Source of the DNA: Amycolatopsis antarctica
Lineage (GTDB): Bacteria; Actinomycetota; Actinomycetes; Mycobacteriales; Pseudonocardiaceae
NCBI RefSeq assembly: GCF_002262875.1
Contig: NZ_NKYE01000003.1
Location: forward strand, 62,001-126,000
DNA length: 64,000 nucleotides
Reading direction: 5' to 3'
Numbering within the stretch: the first letter of the stretch is position 1; every line of letters begins with the position of its first letter. The notes under the pieces were generated by a model that was not told the DNA's origin, searched no databases, and worked only from the letters and a program-made list of their open reading frames with translations. Shown here piece by piece: positions 60,492-64,000 of the stretch. The position numbers and the translations under genes are program-made.

Positions 60492-61546
60492 CTCTGGTCT
60501 TCCCTCCGTGGATGCGGTGGCAGGCAGCGGATCACGGTCAGGTCGCCATCCACAGTGGACTCTCCGGCCGAGTGGGGGACGACCACCGTGTCGCCCTTGG
60601 CCAGCGGCTGTTCGCCCGCCTCCGTGCGCAGTGTTCCGGCTCCGTCGAGCACCACGAGGACGGCGAACGACGGGGCCAGCACCAGGTCCGGTGCCGGACG
60701 GATCCGCTGCGCCCGGAAGTACGGCGACGCCGCCTCGACGAGCAGGTCCACCTCGGGATCGGGTGTCTCACCGGTGTGTTTCACGATCGACCCCAGCCGG
60801 TCGGCGTCCCAGCCGGACAGGTCCAGCGCGTCGAGTGCCGTGTCGAATCCGAGGCCGAGGTGGCCCTTGTCCGGTGATTCCAGGAAGTCGCGCCACTCCA
60901 TCGTCAGCGAGAAGTCCGTCGGCTGCTGCAACTCCACGACGAACACCCCCTTGCCGATCGCGTGCGGCAACCCCGCCGGGATGTAGACGGTGTCGCCGGG
61001 GCGCACCGCCATGCTGTTCAGCGCCCCGAGCATCGCCGGGGCGTCCTGATCGCGGACCCAGTCGTCGATCGTGGCCCGGCTCTGTGCCCGCGCGAACCCG
61101 GCGTGTACCCGTGGATCGTCGCCGTAGGTATCGACCACGATCCACGCCTCGCTCTTGCCGAAGTGCGAGTCGAAATGCCTGCGGGCGAACGAGTCCGACG
61201 GATGGAAGTGCACGGGCAACCGTTGCCCGGCGTCGAGCAGTTTGACCAGCAAGCCGGTGGAACCGGCCGGTGCGTCGGCGTGATCGCGGCCGAGCCAGGC
61301 CACCGGATCCGCGTGCACGGCATCCCGCAGCCAGCGTCCGTCCGGCAACGAGGACAGTCCGTTGACGTCCTGGCCGAACATCGTGGTCGTGGAGCCGACC
61401 CAGTCCTCAGGGCCGAAGCCGGTGTCCGAATTGGACACCGCGGCCACCGGCGGAACGCCGCGCAGCGCGGCGATCGCGTCGCCACCGCGGTAGAACTGCG
61501 GTGGCTGGTTCGCGGGCAGCCGGATGGGCCCGAGATGAACGGTCAT
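60488..61546 (-). CDS. Mannose-6-phosphate-isomerase-like cupin protein (class I)
   Basis: A 352-residue cupin of the ManA type. LPVHFHPSDSFARRHFDSHFGKSEAW gives the metal His residues and PGDTVYIPAGLPHAIGKGVFVVELQQ a second His/Glu site; a second cupin half closes the protein. It would interconvert a ketose and aldose (phosphate) derived from the imported sugar. ATG 61546 overlaps the lacI stop by four bases and its own stop overlaps the ATPase start, so the operon is tightly coupled. Confidence 0.85.
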   Translation of the reverse strand: MTVHLGPIRLPANQPPQFYRGGDAIAALRGVPPVAAVSNSDTGFGPEDWVGSTTTMFGQDVNGLSSLPDGRWLRDAVHADPVAWLGRDHADAPAGSTGLLVKLLDAGQRLPVHFHPSDSFARRHFDSHFGKSEAWIVVDTYGDDPRVHAGFARAQSRATIDDWVRDQDAPAMLGALNSMAVRPGDTVYIPAGLPHAIGKGVFVVELQQPTDFSLTMEWRDFLESPDKGHLGLGFDTALDALDLSGWDADRLGSIVKHTGETPDPEVDLLVEAASPYFRAQRIRPAPDLVLAPSFAVLVVLDGAGTLRTEAGEQPLAKGDTVVVPHSAGESTVDGDLTVIRCLPPHPRREDQR

Positions 61547-62598
61547 GGAGCGATTTCCCCCGATCCGCGGGCCACCAGATGCACCGGCAGCACCGCTCTT
61601 TTCGGCGCGGACGTGTCGCCCTGGATGCGGGCGAACAGCAGTTCCGCGGCGGCCCGGCCGAGTGCCGAGACGTCGTGCGCGATCACGGTGACCGGTGGGT
61701 CCAGCAGGTCGGCGAGCTCGAAGTCGTCGAAACCCACCAGTGCCGGCCGTTTCCGGGCGTGTGCCAGGGCACGCAGCACGTGCACCGTGACCCGGTTGTT
61801 GCCCGCGATCACCGCGGTCGCCCCCGCCGCGCCTGCCACGCCGTCGTGTCCGTCCGATCCGGACAGTCGCGTGCGGACGGCGTCGGCCACGCTCGCCTCG
61901 GTGGGCGTGCACATCGACACCAGCCGTTCGTCGTAGGCGATACCGGCCGCGACGCAGCCCTCCCGGTAGCCGCGCAGCCGCTCGGCGGCGGTGAAGATGT
62001 CGGGATCGTCGCCGAGGAACGCGATCCTGCGGTGCCCGTGCGCGGCCAGGTGGGCGACGGCCGCGGCCGTGCCGCCCACGTTGTCCACCAACACGGTGTC
62101 GGCCACGACGTCCCCCGCCGGACGGTCGATGAACACCACCGGGGTGCCTGCGCGGGTCTCCGGCATCAGGTATCCGTGCCGCATTCCGGCGGGCACGATC
62201 AGCAGCCCGTCCACCTGCCGGGCACAGAACTCCAGCGCGAGCTCCCGCTCTCGCTCCGGGTCCTCGTCCGAGGAGCCGGTCAGCAGGTGCCGGTCGAAGG
62301 AGGTGGCGATCCGCTCGACCGCGCGGTTCAGCTCGGAGTAGAACGGGTTGCCGACGTCCTCGACGATCAGCCCGACCGTGCCGGTGGTGGAGCCGCGACG
62401 CAGGTTCCGGGCACCGAGGTTGCGGCGGAAACCGAGCGTTTCGATCGCGGAGAGCACCCTGTCCGCCGTGTCCCGGTGGACCCCCGGCTCGTCGTTGACC
62501 ACCCGCGACACCGTCTTGATGCTCGTGCCGGAGAGGCGGGCGACATCGTTCATGGTGGCGCGGCGTCCTTGCCCACCACCGGGCGACAACGTTGTCAT
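61543..62598 (-). CDS. LacI family transcriptional regulator
   Basis: A 351-residue repressor. The HTH is TMNDVARLSGTSIKTVSRVVNDEPGVH at about 15-41 and the hinge helix NLGARNLRRGST follows; the effector domain resembles periplasmic sugar-binding proteins (GLIVEDVGNPFYSELNRAVE, VGFDDFELADLLDPPVTVI). It is the first gene of the sugar-uptake operon and probably controls it. A TTGACA-like -35 lies on the minus strand at 62633-62638. Confidence 0.92.
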   Translation of the reverse strand: MTTLSPGGGQGRRATMNDVARLSGTSIKTVSRVVNDEPGVHRDTADRVLSAIETLGFRRNLGARNLRRGSTTGTVGLIVEDVGNPFYSELNRAVERIATSFDRHLLTGSSDEDPERERELALEFCARQVDGLLIVPAGMRHGYLMPETRAGTPVVFIDRPAGDVVADTVLVDNVGGTAAAVAHLAAHGHRRIAFLGDDPDIFTAAERLRGYREGCVAAGIAYDERLVSMCTPTEASVADAVRTRLSGSDGHDGVAGAAGATAVIAGNNRVTVHVLRALAHARKRPALVGFDDFELADLLDPPVTVIAHDVSALGRAAAELLFARIQGDTSAPKRAVLPVHLVARGSGEIAP

Positions 62599-62805
62599 AG
62601 TGCGGAGGATTTCACACCTTCGAGGGATAGCCTGTCAACAGTTCGTTCGTCGTATCCTCGTCTTTGCTCACTAACCGTTACTGGACAAGGATTTCCTTCC
62701 AGTCGGGTGACGCATGATGACGGTCGCCGCGGCGATCCGGCACCGCCGTCCGGGTGCGGAACGAGGACGTCGTGGACAAGGTTGTCGGTCCGCGCCGGGC
62801 CGGGC

Positions 62806-62858
62806 GCAACCTTCGTCGGCGCGCGGGCAACCTTCGTCGAGGAGGCGGGCAACCTTCG
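62806..62858 (+). repeat. Three spaced copies of GCAACCTTCG
   Basis: Copies at 62806-62815, 62827-62836 and 62849-62858, spaced 21 and 22 bp, each after a GGGC-like stretch. The period equals that of the 22-bp repeat family but the sequence is unrelated. Confidence 0.75.
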
Positions 62859-62899
62859 CAATCAGGGAAAACCCGGATCCGGGCCGGTGGCCGAGGCGC

Positions 62900-62905
62900 T
62901 ACGGT
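62900..62905 (+). promoter_or_regulatory. -10 box of a leaderless ABC exporter promoter
   Basis: TACGGT, six bases before ATG 62912. Confidence 0.45.
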
Positions 62906-62911
62906 CCCTCC

Positions 62912-63847
62912 ATGAACGAAGCCTGGTCGGCACAGGCGCCTGGGGACACGCCGGCGCTCGTCGTGGACGACATCCACATGACTTACGGGGAACTGCGTGC
63001 GGTGGACGGGGTCTCGTTCTCCGTCGCGGAGGGTGAGTTCTTCGGCATCCTCGGGCCGAACGGGGCCGGCAAGACCACCACGCTCGAGATCGCCGAGGGC
63101 CTGCGCGAGCCGGCGTCCGGCTCGGTGCGGCTCCTGGGCGAGCAGCCATGGCCGCGCAACGTCGCGCTGCTGCCCCGGATCGGTGTGCAGCTCCAGGCGT
63201 CCGCCTTCTTCGAGAAGCTGACCGCGCGCGAGCAGCTCGAGACCTTCGGAGCGCTCTACGGCGTCGGCGGCGAGCGGGTGGACGAGATGCTCGAACTCGT
63301 CGGGCTCACCGACAAGGCCGCCACCCCCGAGGCGAAACTGTCCGGCGGGCAGCGGCAGCGCCTGTCCATCGCCTGCGCTCTGGTGCACGATCCCGACATC
63401 GTCTTCCTCGACGAGCCCACCGCAGCCCTCGACCCGCAGGCCCGCCGCAACCTGTGGGACGTGCTGCGCGAGGTGAAGTCGCGGGGCAAGACCATCGTCT
63501 ACACCACCCACTACCTGGACGAGGCCGAGGTCCTCTGCGACCGCGTGGCCATCATGGACCGCGGCCGGATCCTCGCCATGGACGCCCCGGCGAGGCTCGT
63601 CCGCGATCTGGACGCCGCCACCCACGTGATCCTGGAACGTGACTCGCTCCCGCTCGGCGAGGCGCGGGCACTGCCCGGCGCCGACGAGGTGAGCGAGGAC
63701 GAGGTCTCACTGACCATCTCCACCCGCACGCCCGCACCGGTGCTCTCCGCGCTCGCCGAACGCGGCACGCTCGACGGCCTCCAGGTGCGGACCGCGACCC
63801 TCGAGGACGTGTTCCTCGGACTGACCGGCAGGGAGTACCGGGCATGA
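62912..63847 (+). CDS. ABC transporter ATP-binding protein (drug/lipid exporter type)
   Basis: A 311-residue ATPase of the DrrA/NodI-like class. Walker A GPNGAGKTT is near 48-56, signature LSGGQRQRLSIACALVHDPDI and Walker B VFLDEPTAALDPQARR follow; the C-terminal 70 residues form the extra regulatory segment ending LEDVFLGLTGREYRA. ATG 62912 lies six bases after a -10 box. The stop overlaps the permease start by four bases. Confidence 0.92.
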   Translation: MNEAWSAQAPGDTPALVVDDIHMTYGELRAVDGVSFSVAEGEFFGILGPNGAGKTTTLEIAEGLREPASGSVRLLGEQPWPRNVALLPRIGVQLQASAFFEKLTAREQLETFGALYGVGGERVDEMLELVGLTDKAATPEAKLSGGQRQRLSIACALVHDPDIVFLDEPTAALDPQARRNLWDVLREVKSRGKTIVYTTHYLDEAEVLCDRVAIMDRGRILAMDAPARLVRDLDAATHVILERDSLPLGEARALPGADEVSEDEVSLTISTRTPAPVLSALAERGTLDGLQVRTATLEDVFLGLTGREYRA

Positions 63848-64000
63848 CCATCACCGAGAAGCCACGCGAGAGCACTGCCGCCACCGGGCGGGCCCTCGCG
63901 CCCACGCCGTTCCGGGCGCTGTCCGTCGCGATGGTCAAGGGGTTCCTGCGGGACAAGGCGACGCTGTTCTTCACCTTCCTCTTCCCGCTGATGTTCCTGG
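63844..64000 (+). CDS. ABC-2 type permease, N-terminal part (runs off the window)
   Basis: ATG 63844 overlaps the ATPase stop. The visible 52 residues read through FRALSVAMVKGFLRDKATLFF into a first hydrophobic segment (FTFLFPLMFL), typical of ABC-2 permeases. It would form the exporter with the preceding ATPase. Substrate unknown. Confidence 0.8.
   Translation, partial: MTITEKPRESTAATGRALAPTPFRALSVAMVKGFLRDKATLFFTFLFPLMFL

Larger units (their letters stand above)
62599..62911. other. Divergent intergenic region with short repeats, no gene seen
   Basis: 313 bp between lacI and the ABC ATPase gene, holding both promoters and a short direct repeat (62806-62858). Frames open here but have no RBS or homology. 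Confidence 0.5.

Overview
The window is a high-GC actinobacterial chromosome segment. The likely source is a member of the Pseudonocardiaceae (Amycolatopsis / Prauserella / Saccharomonospora type), close enough to mycobacteria that positions 261-15518 follow the order of M. tuberculosis Rv1329c-Rv1341: dinG, pncB, clpS, DUF2017, P1 peptidase, mec, cysO, cysM, rhomboid, murI, Rv1339-like hydrolase, rph, rdgB. Other lineage markers are XRE/DUF397 pairs, DUF3618, the orn/Rv2510c-like pair and many starts placed 6-8 nt after a TANNNT -10 box, as in leaderless actinobacterial mRNAs. No phage, insertion sequence, integrase or CRISPR is seen.

Layout. 1-5857: DinG helicase, BioY, a secreted protein, and PncA and PncB for NAD salvage. 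5945-15518: the Rv1331-Rv1341-like block, here carrying a tandem second clpS, an extra Asp/Glu racemase next to a 22-bp repeat array, and two tandem micro-ORFs before rdgB. 15519-17436: an ABC-F ribosome-protection gene behind a leader peptide and hairpins. 17486-25540: Bcp, small envelope proteins, an XRE/DUF397 locus, an unusual tRNA-Leu, and a TetR / Baeyer-Villiger monooxygenase pair with a palindromic operator. 25711-31272: an LCP ligase, a phospholipase A2 fused to an acyltransferase-like membrane domain, and a diguanylate cyclase. 31531-32591: an array of 21-bp ORFs, each with its own Shine-Dalgarno, encoding the hexapeptide MSDREA. 32615-44327: MFS transporter, SDR, FadD, kynureninase, L,D-transpeptidase, tRNAs, oligoribonuclease, HerA-like ATPase, HtrA-like protease. 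44413-57385: AlkB, methyltransferase, M50 protease, ProA-like enzyme, a cAMP pair (USP plus adenylate cyclase), a DivIVA-like protein, then a methylmalonyl/ethylmalonyl-CoA set (ccr, epimerase, thiolase, meaB) and a divergent gene pair destroyed by a deletion. 57627-62598: a LacI-regulated sugar ABC operon with a mannose-6-phosphate-isomerase-like enzyme. 62912-64000: an ABC-2 exporter running off the end.

How the genes work together. mec-cysO-cysM form the protein-thiocarboxylate route to cysteine. The USP (close to Rv1636), the cyclase (Rv2212-like layout) and the Rv1339-like hydrolase are candidates for binding, making and degrading cAMP. ccr, epimerase and meaB supply and process C4/C5 acyl-CoAs. 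Most unusual is the intergenic DNA: at least four unrelated short-repeat families lie between otherwise ordinary genes. The MSDREA array stands out because its copies vary only at synonymous third positions and at an interchangeable ATG/GTG start, as expected if the peptide, or at least the act of translating it, is under selection.
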